In this document: in pieces, positions 10,185 through 22,796 of the stretch
How positions within the stretch are numbered: the stretch's first letter is position 1
Layout of the letters: every line of letters starts with the position of its first letter
Made by a program: the position numbers and the translations under genes
Notes under the pieces: model-generated
Database searches by the model: none
What the model was told of the DNA's origin: nothing
Seen by the model: the letters and a program-made list of their open reading frames with translations, nothing else
Assembly (NCBI GenBank): GCA_022747635.1
Contig: JAKTNV010000075.1
Location: forward strand, 682,001 to 746,000
Source of the DNA: Hetaerina americana
Lineage: Eukaryota > Arthropoda > Insecta > Odonata > Calopterygidae
Length of the DNA stretch: 64,000 nucleotides
Direction of reading: 5' to 3'

Positions 10185-10556
10185 ATGCCACCCAAGACGA
10201 GCGGAAAGGCTGCGAAGAAAGCGGGCAAGGCCCAGAAGAACATCTCCAAGGGAGACAAGAAGAAGAAGCGCAGGAGGAAGGAGAGCTACGCAATCTACAT
10301 CTACAAAGTGCTGAAGCAGGTGCACCCCGACACCGGAATCTCCAGCAAGGCCATGAGCATCATGAACAGCTTCGTCAACGACATTTTCGAGAGAATCGCC
10401 GCCGAAGCTTCTCGCCTGGCTCACTACAACAAGCGCTCCACCATCACCAGCCGGGAGGTGCAGACCGCCGTCAGGCTCTTGCTTCCCGGTGAACTGGCCA
10501 AGCACGCCGTCTCCGAGGGGACCAAGGCCGTCACCAAGTACACCAGCTCAAAGTAA
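10185..10556 (+). CDS. H2B: Histone H2B, copy 1 (promoter displaced by element B1)
   Basis: The 123-residue core histone H2B forms the dimer with H2A in the nucleosome. The frame begins [17 protein letters not shown]; an upstream in-frame ATG (10176) would add only three residues and is not used by H2B proteins. A basic tail (1-33) is followed by the histone fold ([18 protein letters not shown] to the C-terminal helix ending KYTSSK). The coding region is intact with no intron. The TATA-like box and CCAAT box of this gene lie about 5.9 kb upstream, beyond B1, so normal expression is doubtful. Only silent differences from the other copies are seen (GAA for GAG in PGELAK). Confidence 0.98.
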   Translation: MPPKTSGKAAKKAGKAQKNISKGDKKKKRRRKESYAIYIYKVLKQVHPDTGISSKAMSIMNSFVNDIFERIAAEASRLAHYNKRSTITSREVQTAVRLLLPGELAKHAVSEGTKAVTKYTSSK

Positions 10557-10590
10557 ATTCCTCGACGGGATTGCTTTGATGCATCCTAAC

Positions 10591-10606
10591 GGCCCTTCTA
10601 AGGGCC
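10591..10606 (+). terminator. Histone 3' stem-loop of H2B copy 1
   Basis: ggcccttctaagggcc fits the metazoan histone stem-loop (six-pair stem, loop TCTA) bound by SLBP, with cleavage a few bases downstream. It lies 34 bases after the stop. No poly(A) signal is needed. Confidence 0.95.
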
Positions 10607-13600
10607 ATGAAATAATCTTCAGTTTTCAAATACCCGACTGCGATGGGCAATCGTCAATACTCGGCCGCAAAGGACGTACATAAATAAACGTAAAGAGTCC
10701 CACGCTTTCCTCCGATTCACCAACTACTTACCTGGTGTGCACGCGCGCGGTTCACGAAAAAATAGAGTAAATGTAAAGGAGAAACTTATGACAATAAAAG
10801 ATGGACGAATTTCTAACCTCCTACTCAAATATATTTTCTACTGCTATGCGTCTGCATTTGATGAAAATGACCGTCGAGATATTAAGGAAAAAATATTATA
10901 TTCCCATGATTACTTCCCTTTCACCCAGTACTTTTCAAACCACTGACCTGCTATGCTCGTTTCTCAGACGTAAGCCTTGACTTACATGTCTCCCTCCGTC
11001 AAAAATAATATGGATTCACGGCGTCCGTCTCCCTCCGAAACTGGTACGCTTGTGGTCACGTTGCTCCTGCTTCACTTCCAGGGGCAGTAAATGACAGGTT
11101 CCCACATGCCCTTCCCACGCGGCCGTTTTTCCGCGAAGGCTAATTCCGCTTAACCTCCCGTCCCATCCGCTGCGTCGTAAAACTCCTCGGGGGTTCAACG
11201 CGAGGAGGCAGGCAGGTAATGCGACCCGTCCTCGCCCCAAGTTTCTACGTTAACCAGAAAAGGGCTGTCGCAATGACCCACGTGGCATTCCGCACGAGGA
11301 AGAAATTTCTGTGGAAACCATGACCCTCGCAAGCATAGAACGCAGCTGGGCAACAGCGTTCCTTGTACATTCACCAAGTCGTGACGAGCAGGCGTCGCAA
11401 TAAACAAAATGGCGGGCAGTGAGCGCTTCCGTGGATTTTCCATTGTGCTAATTCTATCCAATCAATCAATTCCCAGAAACTATTTCTACGGAATGCATCG
11501 TCGTTCACAGCATATGGAATCAGCATCATTCGCACAAATAACAATTTATATAATGGGCACCGGGTTTCCTTCTTGGAAAATCGGCATCTCGCTGAAACAA
11601 TGTTGATAAACCTCCTCTGAACGAATCCCCCAAGTATTTCAACGTCGAATGAATGATTTTTCATCCTTTTCCGCTATAATTTTGCGATACTGCAACGATT
11701 TAACAGCAATTGATTACAAATGCATCGAGACAGACGTGAGAAGTACACCAGTTCTTTGATCACCATGCCTCCAAATGACCGATTCTTGATATAGTTTTGC
11801 ACCGGGGTCCCTTCCGCGGGACACCCTTCCTTTGAACGAAATTAACCTTTCAAGAAATCTTTACTTGTCTTGTCACGCCACAGAACAGAAAATGTTTCTC
11901 TAGGCAAAAGTTAAATGGTCCCAGTCCCAACTTACCCGCTAATTTTATTACGTTGACACACAAGGGATGGAAGGACATACGTTAATATTGTTTATTTCTT
12001 TGCGGGATTAGGAAAATGAAATCTAGGGAAAAGAGGTCGAAGTTTGACGTGAAAGAAAAATCTTTAAAATTAGCGGCCGGTATAATCATTTATGAGATGA
12101 TTGCATAACGTTTTCATTAAGGCAACTCTTCCTACAACTGCTTTCTTTCCGAGTGCATTTCTGACGAAAAAGGTTGCCGCATGTGCCTACCTGTCCGTCC
12201 TTTTAGCATTTCTACTTTCTGCAAATTTGGTGAAAATCTTTACCGCATTAGCCCCATTGAAGAATCCACCCCGGCCGTAATTTGACACTTGGTACACGAG
12301 ATCGTCACATCACCGTATTCGACAACCGATTTCCCGCAGTGGCGTTAACCGAAGGACGCTCGGCTTTGAGGACAATAGTGATTCGTGAAGCGATATTTAA
12401 TCAGATTCACCTAGTAACAGTGGCCGGGAATGGAATAACGTCCTTGCCTAGGCAACTTAGTAACATACAACTTAACTACGGACGGGAGAAAATGCCGACG
12501 AGCCGTGAAGCGGTGTACATTTCATAACGATCGTGTGATTTTAAGACTCATGATATACACCATGACGATTAATTACCTTAGCAGTTGTGGTGATGCTTAA
12601 TCACCGGGATATCATGTAATGTCATACCAGTCACAGCGAGGCGTTAATACTTAACATTGAACTTTGTCAAATTTGTGTAGTTGAAATCACCCTTATGACA
12701 TCTGTTAATAAATTCATCCACACAGAGTACCAAATTAGTAAAATATCTCGGGTACGCAGCGATATGTAAACGGAGACAGTTTTTTTTCAAAATCTCGGAA
12801 TGGATGACAAACATCCTCCATTAGCGAACATTTATGACAGTCATCACCAAAATACCTACCTCCTGCCGTGATAATGTGAAATTTTGCAATGCAACTACTG
12901 GTAATAAGAATGATTAAATTCGAGTCAACTAGTGTTACTTTCGAATAACGTTCCCCCATTGACACAACTGTCATTAACATATGAACACTAGAAACTAACA
13001 CACACGAACGTGCACATAGACCTACGCAACCTTCAGTCGTCTACTTCATCGCGAGTGGATTGAATCCTCTTTACTCCTGATTGACTTTCGCTTCACATTG
13101 CAATGATCCCAGATTGGCCGGGGAAAAGACGACTATTTGTTTTCCTGTTCACTGGAATGCTTATTTCGTATCTTTTATGGTGATGTGCTAGGTACCAGAC
13201 AGCTTAAAATTGTTAATCATCGTTCTTTTATTACTCGTGACGATAAAGTTGCTTCCGCATCGCTAAGAACCTCAAGGAATCAACAATGAACGGGGATGAA
13301 ATATTTGATGGGTCCACATGTATTGATTAAGTAATGCAGAACGAAGTAGATACTGAGTAATTGAATTAACACAGGGGCTTCTTCGAGACAGAACCGAGAA
13401 ATGATGTTCCGTGAACTGTCGACGGTGATAGAGTTCCACGAAAGAGAGGTCGTAGAGGAATGAACGGTTCCGGCTGTTAATTCCGCCCCTAGTCCCCCCA
13501 ACCCCGCAAGCACTGGAAACCAGCCTGGATCCCTGATTACGATCCCAGGAAAAATCGTATTCAAGTCTTTCCTACGCCAGATAGTATAATCTGTCATCAC

Positions 13601-15400
13601 TATTGAACGCCGCATCACGCCCCGACGGCTTTTTCCCACTTTTTTTTTATTTATTCATAGGAATGTTTTCCAGGTAAGGGCTATTCACTCTACCTTATCC
13701 GTCAATCACTATCCCGACCCTCGAAAGTTATAAGGAAAAGTCGACCATTGCTCTAATGAAAGATATTATTCCAACGGCATGGAGGTAAAAAAAAAAGATC
13801 CATATGCTTGACACACATTATGTCGATTGGAAAGAAGTGGAAACGATGTGAAATTAGGTTGGAAGCAACTGAAAAATATTGAGACACGAATACAAGCCGT
13901 CATAGCTCCGCAACTACGACGAAAGGGATGTGGATATTATTGAGTTAAACGCATCTGTCCTATTTGCTTATGGCGATTGCAATTGCTCTTTCTTTTTTTT
14001 CCGTACGCAAAATTAGTTATCGACAGCGGTCACCTCTCCATCACTTAACCCACAGTTGTAACGGTAAATGCCATGCCATTTGATACGTGTAAAACGATCG
14101 CTAAAGGTGAGACACCCAGTTAGGTGAAGTAAGGCGCGAGACGCCTGTTTCCCATCGTAATGATCGCGCATACAATCCCGCGATGCGCCCTATTTTCGCC
14201 GTTTCCGTGAATAAGACGTACGGCGGGGGATGTGCACCGAGCGAAGTGTCCGACACGAATTACGTACGCTTACGAGAGCCTGGTTTTCAAGGAGTCGCTT
14301 TCACGTTGACTACGTCCCCGAGGTATCCCATCACACAGGGTCATTTAACGTGACATACAGCGTGTGTGTGGGAGGGATTTTTTTTAAGGTCGTAGGGGTG
14401 TATTCCGTAACTTGACGGCACCGTGGAGAAAAGCACATCCAACGCATTGCACAGGGAAGGAAGGTGTTTCTTTGTAATAAAAGAAATGTACGCGATAACA
14501 AGTCGACGGCAGACGACTCTCCTCTTCGAAAGACGTGCAAGGAAACTAGGGTAGACATCCGCGGAAACGTGGATGTGGCGCCGTTTCAACGACAATAAGA
14601 GTTTTCCCGTGATGAAGTATCATTTCGTTTCCGATGACATGCCGGTTGCTACAAATTCATCATCCCGCAACGAGGTACCGACGTCCGAAGCCGTTGGAAA
14701 CTCGTCACGGCCGGGTCGCCACTGCGCGCCCTCGGCTACTACATTGTTTTTCCCGCCCGCTCACGGGGCTAAAGCATAATTTGGCGCCATCCTCGACTTT
14801 GTTGTACGTGAACTTTGACGTCCCATTCGCGTGCGTACAGTTCATTTCTTTTTCCCCTTCGGCCACCCCATGCAACCATTTCGAAGCCCACGCGGACGCG
14901 TCGTAAGGCGTGCGCTTAACGGGTGACTCCGTCTCCATTTGCGACTCGATAATCCTTTCCCACGGGCGCGGGAGGTGGGTGCGTCGCGACGCCCCCAAGT
15001 CGTCGAAAAATGCATAAACGTCCGCTTATGGGACAGGCACCGGGGAGGAACAGGAGGAAGGTTTGACAGGCGCCGAGTCAGGGGGAAGGCGTCCGAAGGG
15101 ACCGTCTTCTCGGGGCCGCTTTCCGCGGCCGGCGCGCGGCCCACCGGGTCGCGAGCGCGTCCAATACCAGGTGAAGGATGGCCTCGAACGTACGTTACCT
15201 CGGATCTCGAGGAATCGACCCCGGTGGAAACGTGTGCAACGTTTATTCCCGGGTACGCCTTCGACAGGACGACAACCCGTATTTTGACGACCCGCTGCAC
15301 ACGAACTGGGCTCGCCAAACGCCCGGCGCCGCCACGGCCGACAGGGTGGAACCCTGACGGGCGCCGCGGCGCAAGGCGCCCTCGTTACGCGCCCCCGACA
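10607..15400. other. H2B-H1 spacer, full-length copy
   Basis: About 4.8 kb without a recognisable gene. The first 3.7 kb is AT-rich with many stops in all frames. From about 14600 it becomes GC-rich toward H1, with several overlapping open frames on both strands that show no protein signature. The spacer recurs at 39610 and 55616 with about 98 percent identity by eye, including length variants such as the 32-base stretch present there but absent here after 11822. No tRNA, 5S or snRNA gene was recognised. Confidence 0.7.
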
Positions 15401-15577
15401 CTCTCCGAAACGCGAAAGTCGGAGGAGGAGTGGAGTACACACAATCCGAGAAGCGCACCGGAGGCGAGAGGAAGAGATCGTATTTTGCTCCGAAATGGTA
15501 CGATAGCAAGGTGGACTTTCGTATGAAATCCTGTCTTGGTAATTTTCTCTTTCTATCATCACGCAGCAGCCGATAAC
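15401..15577 (+). promoter_or_regulatory. H1 promoter and 5' leader
   Basis: No TATA box is visible upstream of H1, unlike the core histone genes. TATA-less H1 promoters are known from Drosophila, where TRF2 is used instead of TBP; that parallel is inference here. The leader contains gctccgaaatggtacga (15487-15503), a 17-base string also found in the 3' region of element D. The second copy of this leader (60436-60584) is interrupted by element E. Confidence 0.55.
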
Positions 15578-16315
15578 ATGGCAGACGCAGCATCTCGAGC
15601 AGCGGCAGCCGCACCACCGGCAGCCCAGCCTTCGGGCACCGTCGCAGTAAAACCCCTGCCTTCTTCAGGAACCTCCGCGGCTTCCAAGAAGGCCAGCAAG
15701 GGCGGAGCAGCCAAGAAGGCTCGCGCAAAGCCGTCGCACCCGCCCACTTCCGAGATGGTTAACAACGCAGTCAAGGGCCTCAAGGAGCGCGGTGGCTCTT
15801 CCCTTCAAGCCATCAAGAAGTACATCGCAGCCAGCTACAAAGTGGACGCCGAGAGGCTCTCGCCTTTCATCAAGAAGTACCTCAAGGCGGCCGTCACCGC
15901 CGGAACTCTCGTCCAGACCAAGGGAAAGGGCGCCTCAGGTTCCTTCAAGCTGAGCCACAGCAAGAAGGCCGCACCCGCGGCAGCCAGCGGGACGACCAAG
16001 GCGAAAAAGGTCGTCAAGAAGACGGGAGTAAAGAAACCGAAAGCGGTCGGAGCCAAGAAGTCCTCCGAGAAGGCGTCCAGTGGCACCAAGAGGTCCGCGC
16101 CCAAGGAGCGAAGCAAGTCCGCGCCACCAGCCAAGAAGGCGGCGGACAAGCCAAAGAAGAAGCCGGCGGCTGGGAAACCCGCCGCCAAGGCGGCAAAGTC
16201 CCCGTCGAAGGCGAAAAAGGCGGCCACCAAACCCAAGACCCCCAAGCCCAAGAAGACGCCCACCAAGGCCAAGCCCGCCGCCAAGAAACCTTCCGCCGCC
16301 CAGAAAAAGAAGTGA
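15578..16315 (+). CDS. H1: Linker histone H1
   Basis: The 245-residue linker histone binds the nucleosome dyad and entry-exit DNA. The start is the ATG of [14 protein letters not shown]; an in-frame ATG 42 bases upstream would add a hydrophobic stretch atypical of H1. Residues 1-52 form an Ala/Pro/Lys tail. About 53-126 is the winged-helix domain ([46 protein letters not shown]). From 127 on is a Lys/Ala/Pro-rich tail with several SPxK and TPxK-like sites. This is the only complete H1 in the window; the second H1 locus is interrupted in its leader by element E. Confidence 0.97.
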   Translation: MADAASRAAAAAPPAAQPSGTVAVKPLPSSGTSAASKKASKGGAAKKARAKPSHPPTSEMVNNAVKGLKERGGSSLQAIKKYIAASYKVDAERLSPFIKKYLKAAVTAGTLVQTKGKGASGSFKLSHSKKAAPAAASGTTKAKKVVKKTGVKKPKAVGAKKSSEKASSGTKRSAPKERSKSAPPAKKAADKPKKKPAAGKPAAKAAKSPSKAKKAATKPKTPKPKKTPTKAKPAAKKPSAAQKKK

Positions 16316-16369
16316 ACCATCACTGCTTCGCCACCGGCGCACCTAGGACAGCAGACAGCGTCCAATCTC

Positions 16370-16385
16370 GGTCCTTTTTAGGACC
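16370..16385 (+). terminator. Histone 3' stem-loop of H1
   Basis: ggtcctttttaggacc, six-pair stem with loop TTTT, 55 bases after the H1 stop. This marks H1 as replication-dependent. Confidence 0.93.
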
Positions 16386-16778
16386 ATCATGTCTTCCAAA
16401 GATGCTTGCCACTCAATGCCCACGCCACCGAGCACGCCCAAAGTTAACATTTATCATGATTAATGCCATGCAAAAACAACGGTCCTATTTAAAATTGATG
16501 ATGCGACATGGACGGACGAAAAAATAAATTAAGAATAACATTCATAGAACGTGTAAAATGAACAACACGTCACGGAGTATTGTTTTCTTTTCGTAAAGCG
16601 CGTCAGGTAAGCATCGCACGAACTTTTATTTCATCGCTTTCATCTCATTTCATGCGTGGCCGTGCCAACGCACTTGCCATGCGCAAAGGAAATTTCATGT
16701 CGTCCATCATTCCAATGGATTTACATCGTCGTCAATTATTGTGCGATCGTGCTAAATTCAAACTTTTAAGTATGTACT
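16386..16778. other. H1-H3 3' spacer
   Basis: 393 AT-rich bases between the convergent 3' ends of H1 and H3. No gene or strong repeat is seen. Confidence 0.7.
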
Positions 16779-16794
16779 GGTCCTGAAAAGGACC
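16779..16794 (-). terminator. Histone 3' stem-loop of H3
   Basis: On the minus strand ggtccttttcaggacc, loop TTTC, 26 bases past the H3 stop. Confidence 0.94.
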
Positions 16795-16820
16795 TTTGTT
16801 TTTCGGCCGAAAGTAGCTTT

Positions 16821-17388
<568 letters not shown>

Positions 17389-19358
17389 TAAAGACGGAAT
17401 GGAACAGAACAAACGCCATCATACGAAGACAAACCATACAATACAAAGAAACGGCCTGGGAGAACGCCTGCAAAACCCTGGACTATAAGGACGGCAGAAA
17501 ATTTTGGAACAAATTCAAGATGATAACGGGACAGAAAAAGACAGCAGCCACCAACCTCATTGGGACCGACGGGGAACCCATAGCCGACCCAGGAAAAAAG
17601 GCAGAAGAATTCCGCCGGGTACTCGCAGACGTGTACCAACCCATGGAGGATAACTTGTTCCAGGAGGACCAGATCCAGACGGTAGAGGAACATTTGACCA
17701 ACCTACCCTTTCCACTGCACCCTACGAGCGTGGAAACGACAGAGCATGAAATCACGGGAAGAATCGATGAAGACGACCTGCTACTAGCCCGTCCATGGAA
17801 AAATACCGCCCCCGGGGAAGACGGCATCACGGCCCAGCAGATAAAACAAGCACCATCTTGCCACCTGGTCATTTTGAAAATATTCAACGCCATCCTAACA
17901 CTGGGCTACTACCCAGTGAAATGGAGAAGAATGGTGACGGTGATGCTCCCTAAACCGGGCAAAGACTCCAAGAAAGCAGAAAACTACAGACCGATCAGCC
18001 TCACAAGCAATCTGGCCAAATGGTTCGAGAGAATTATAGTTAGAAGAATGACAAATGTTTTTGAAAACAACGGTGTATTGCCCCAGCACCAGTATGGATT
18101 TCGCCCAGGGAGATGCACGGTAGATCCAATGGCACTCCTCACCACCGAGACAGCAGAAGCCATCAACCAAAGGAAATTCATGGCGGCCCTTTTCTTGGAT
18201 ATCGAGAGGGCCTTCGACCATGTTTGGCACAGAGGGCTGCTTTATAAGTTGTCAATGATGCAGGGAGTCAACCCCACACTCATGCGACTAATGAATACTT
18301 TTCTCTCCGACAGGGTAGCCAGGGTGAAAGTAGGGAAAACCTTCTCCTCCACCTTTTTTCCCGCAACAGGATTCCCACAAGGTACCGTGCTGTCACCGCT
18401 GCTCTTCGCACTAGACTGCTGGGATATGCCGACTGACAGCAAACCGAAGCGCAAATAGACAACAGCGCAGTACGCTGACGACACTGCCATTTGGACATCG
18501 GCACGCAGCGCAGACCTGGCCATAGCAAATCTACAAGAGCAGACACTTGAGTTAGAAGGATGGTTCAGGAAGTGGCGATTAAGGCCTAACCCAAACAAAT
18601 CCACACTTATGCTATTTACGAGCCACTTGGACCGAAGGTTGGTAGGGTTGCCACTGCCCACCATTGGGCTTTGGCGACACCGAATCCCGACGTCCAAATC
18701 AGTCAAATACCTGGGCGTCACATTGGACAGCCACCTCACCTTCAGCGAGCATATCAGGGATGTGTGGGCAAGATGCAGCCGCAGGAGTGGATTACTGAGA
18801 GCTGTCAGGGCGAGAGGGAAAGGGATCTCCGCAGAGTGCGGCCTGCTCCTATACAAGGCGTTTGTTCGTCCGGTTATGGAGTACGCCGCACTGGCAATCC
18901 TTCCCTTTAATACAACCCACATGAACGTATGGGCCGCCCTGGAGAGGAGAATACTTAGGCAGCTGCATCTTCTAAAACCAACACACCCGAGCTCTGAGAT
19001 CTATTCCACCACTAATACTGAACCTCTCCTCCACAGGCTATGCCGTCTCCGAGCACGTGCAGCGAACCGGATTGTCAGCTTCAACGAAACATTGATACAG
19101 GAAATGTTGAAGAGTACCAGTGCTGTCCTGGGGAAGCGCCCAAAGCAGAAACTCCTCTCTCCGGCGCGGATCATATGTGAACAACTGCACCTATACTACC
19201 CAGACATACAGCTACCACTACATCGGATTGGCTGCCCACTACAGATTCCAGTGACCCTTCGCCCCTACGAAAACTACCCACTAGTCAAGAAGAAAAGAAG
19301 AAACCGCAGGGAGCAGAGAGAGAAAGCTACACAGAAACAAACCAGTGCCAGTGCATAA
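17389..19358 (+). pseudogene. Element F ORF2 fragment (reverse transcriptase) with one in-frame stop
   Basis: The fragment begins just upstream of the polymerase domain (EWNRTNAIIRRQ region) and keeps the core motifs PISLTSNLAKWFERII, QYGFRPGRCT, DIERAFDHVWH, FPQGTVLSPLLF and QYADDTA. The endonuclease and ORF1 are missing. A TAG at 18456-18458 interrupts the frame directly before the YADD box; the frame is otherwise open to 19358. Truncation and the stop make it non-functional. The open frame continues upstream into the histone promoter by chance. Confidence 0.9.
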
Positions 19359-20142
<784 letters not shown>

Positions 20143-20193
20143 ACACGACGCGACGGGATCGCCATCCGACACCCGGCGTACGTCGATAAAAAA

Positions 20194-20209
20194 GGTCCTT
20201 CTAAGGACC
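20194..20209 (+). terminator. Histone 3' stem-loop of H4 copy 1
   Basis: ggtccttctaaggacc, loop TCTA, 51 bases after the stop. Confidence 0.94.
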
Positions 20210-20411
20210 AATACAATGTTCAGAGATGGAGCCAATCCTTTGCCATAACGGAACGAAAAATTATTCCCTATTCGCCATAGCGTGTGTGACGGCGATAAAT
20301 AGTAAAGTAAGACCTGTTCGAACGCACCGGAAAAAAATGGCGGTGATAATAGAGTTGAAATTGTATGAGCCATTACCGACGTAAAAGACATTGTCAGCGA
20401 ATCGGAATAAG

Positions 20412-20518
20412 AAGGTGGCAACGGACTGGCGACAATGTAAATCGCGCCGTTGCAACCGTACATGAATTAGCACGTGGCAACGGACTGGCGACAATGTATA
20501 TCGCGCCGTTGCAACCAT
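20412..20518 (+). repeat. 59-bp tandem duplication in the H4-H2A spacer, unit 1
   Basis: Two copies of a segment starting gtggcaacggactggcg and ending ccgttgcaacc, with a 59-base period (starts 20415 and 20474). Each has inverted ggcaacgg/ccgttgc ends and can form a hairpin. The same pair occurs at 35543, 38187 and 49526. Confidence 0.85.
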
Positions 20519-20779
20519 ACATGTTAACAAGAAATAAGCGGCAGATTGCAGGTGAAATTTTATGACAGACTATGAAATACATCGTAATCGAATCAGTGTC
20601 ACCTTCAATCATTCTTCGTTGCATTTCAGCGAACGCTTTCACTTTTTATACGCTGTATTTCCCATCGTTTACCTTAGCCCAATTATAGCTCCACTTTTCA
20701 GTCCCTATGCTTATCACGTTTATTGTTATTATTTTTTTTTCACATGACATTTATCGCGTACATCTCTCTAGTATGTTCT

Positions 20780-20795
20780 GGTCCTGAAAAGGACC
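20780..20795 (-). terminator. Histone 3' stem-loop of H2A copy 1
   Basis: Minus strand ggtccttttcaggacc, loop TTTC, 22 bases past the H2A stop. Confidence 0.94.
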
Positions 20796-20817
20796 TTTTA
20801 TGCGCACAGCGTGATGC

Positions 20818-21364
<547 letters not shown>

Positions 21365-21365
21365 C

Positions 21366-22796
21366 ATGCCAAAATCAGGGCAACCCTCCGAGCCCGCTAC
21401 GGTGTACTCTACCAGAATGGCAGCCAAAGCGCGTAATGCAGCTAAGGACCAATCAGCCCCGTCGATCAATGTTAACCTTCTAAATGCGTTCTCCTCAATG
21501 CCTAATGATGACAAAGACGAATTTATCAAGTCTCTGCTATCCAAATATCCGGATATACTTAGTAAAACCTCGACCTTCTCTTCCCCCAAAGAGGATTCTT
21601 CCCATGAGCTCGTAGAACAGCCCTCAACTGCTCAAACCCCCGCATTCATTGAGGTAACCAGAAAAAAGCAGACTGCCCCAAATCCCACCGCAAACCCGAC
21701 AATAGAAACAAAAAACCGTTTTACTGCCCTAGCTTCCTTAGCAGATAGCAACTGTGATCCCTGCGCACCTGCTGCCATATCCCCACCAACCCCAACAACC
21801 CTGCGTAAACCGAAAATTCCTCCTTTCCGTATAGCCGATACCACCAAATGGCCAGCGCTTCACGCTGAAATCACCAGCAACTGCTCAACCCCTCCCATAT
21901 GCTACTCAACTGGTACCAACTCAGCAATCATCAAATGCTCAACAATTGATGACTATCACAGAGTTGGTACCACGTTGAAAAGCATGTCCATTCCCTACAA
22001 TACGTACCAGCTCCCGTCAGAGCGTAACAAGGAATTCTCCCTCAAGGGACTATTCCCTTCAATAACAGACGAAGATATTCTCGCCGAAATCAAACTACAG
22101 GGGTTTCCAGTGATTAGCGTACAGAGAATCTGGTCTACCCGTCCCTCTAATGCTGAACGTGACGCTGGCATCAAAGCAGTTGAGAAATACCCCACCCGCA
22201 CATGTCACGTCATCTTTGAAAATTCGGTTGACTGTACCAAGCTCCTATCGAAAACAAACCTCGCTGGTCTTGCGGTCAAATTTGACTACTTTAGGAAATC
22301 CCCCCAACCCGTCCAATGCCATAGATGCCAGCAACTGGGTCACACTAAAAATCACTGCACCCTCCCGCCAAACTGTGTTCGTTGTGGGGAAGCCCACGCC
22401 ACTTCCGAGTGCAAGAAATCCAAGGATTCCGCAGCAACTTGCTACCTTTGCAAGCAGGACCACACCGCGAACTATAGGGGGTGTCAGGTCCATAAACAAG
22501 CTAAACAGGCCATGTTGTTGCGCTCAGGTTTCGCCCAACGCGTAGCTCCTGCTCCTCTACCAGCCCCTCTCACACAATCATACTCTGCTGCTCTGACCAA
22601 CCTAAATTCCTTTCCCACTTTAATCCACCCTTCACCCACTGCACCTTCATCTCACCCGGAAACAATCACAAGTGAAGCTACAGCACTAATGACTTTTTTC
22701 AAAGACACTTGGTATAAAATGACTTCCCTTCCGTCCCTTAAGGACAAAAAGCTGTTCCTCCTAGAGCAGATGTTCCTTCTCCAGGCCGAACCATGA
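21366..22796 (+). CDS. Element C ORF1 (gag-like zinc-knuckle protein)
   Basis: An intact frame of 476 residues runs from ATG 21366; ATG 21417 (MAAKARN, better context) is an alternative start. The open frame also runs back into the histone promoter by chance, so earlier starts are not credible. The N-terminal third is polar. About 150-300 is the pre-knuckle domain (IRGLFPS-like KGLFPSITDEDILAEIK). Three knuckles follow from about residue 318: CHRCQQLGHTKNHC, CVRCGEAHATSEC and CYLCKQDHTANYRGC. The role is binding and packaging element RNA. Its stop overlaps the ORF2 start in ATGA. Confidence 0.9.
   Translation: MPKSGQPSEPATVYSTRMAAKARNAAKDQSAPSINVNLLNAFSSMPNDDKDEFIKSLLSKYPDILSKTSTFSSPKEDSSHELVEQPSTAQTPAFIEVTRKKQTAPNPTANPTIETKNRFTALASLADSNCDPCAPAAISPPTPTTLRKPKIPPFRIADTTKWPALHAEITSNCSTPPICYSTGTNSAIIKCSTIDDYHRVGTTLKSMSIPYNTYQLPSERNKEFSLKGLFPSITDEDILAEIKLQGFPVISVQRIWSTRPSNAERDAGIKAVEKYPTRTCHVIFENSVDCTKLLSKTNLAGLAVKFDYFRKSPQPVQCHRCQQLGHTKNHCTLPPNCVRCGEAHATSECKKSKDSAATCYLCKQDHTANYRGCQVHKQAKQAMLLRSGFAQRVAPAPLPAPLTQSYSAALTNLNSFPTLIHPSPTAPSSHPETITSEATALMTFFKDTWYKMTSLPSLKDKKLFLLEQMFLLQAEP

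Noticed and set aside
11016..13639. Small open frames of 60-120 codons in the H2B-H1 spacer
   Set aside because: Length expected by chance, many overlaps on both strands, and frame-changing indels between the copies (for example the H1-side frame near 13280 against 42299).
14939..15526. Long open frames on both strands before H1 (also 59972-60559)
   Set aside because: The region is GC-rich with few stops in several frames at once, the frames overlap on opposite strands, and no domain or codon signature is visible. Their recurrence is explained by unit duplication.
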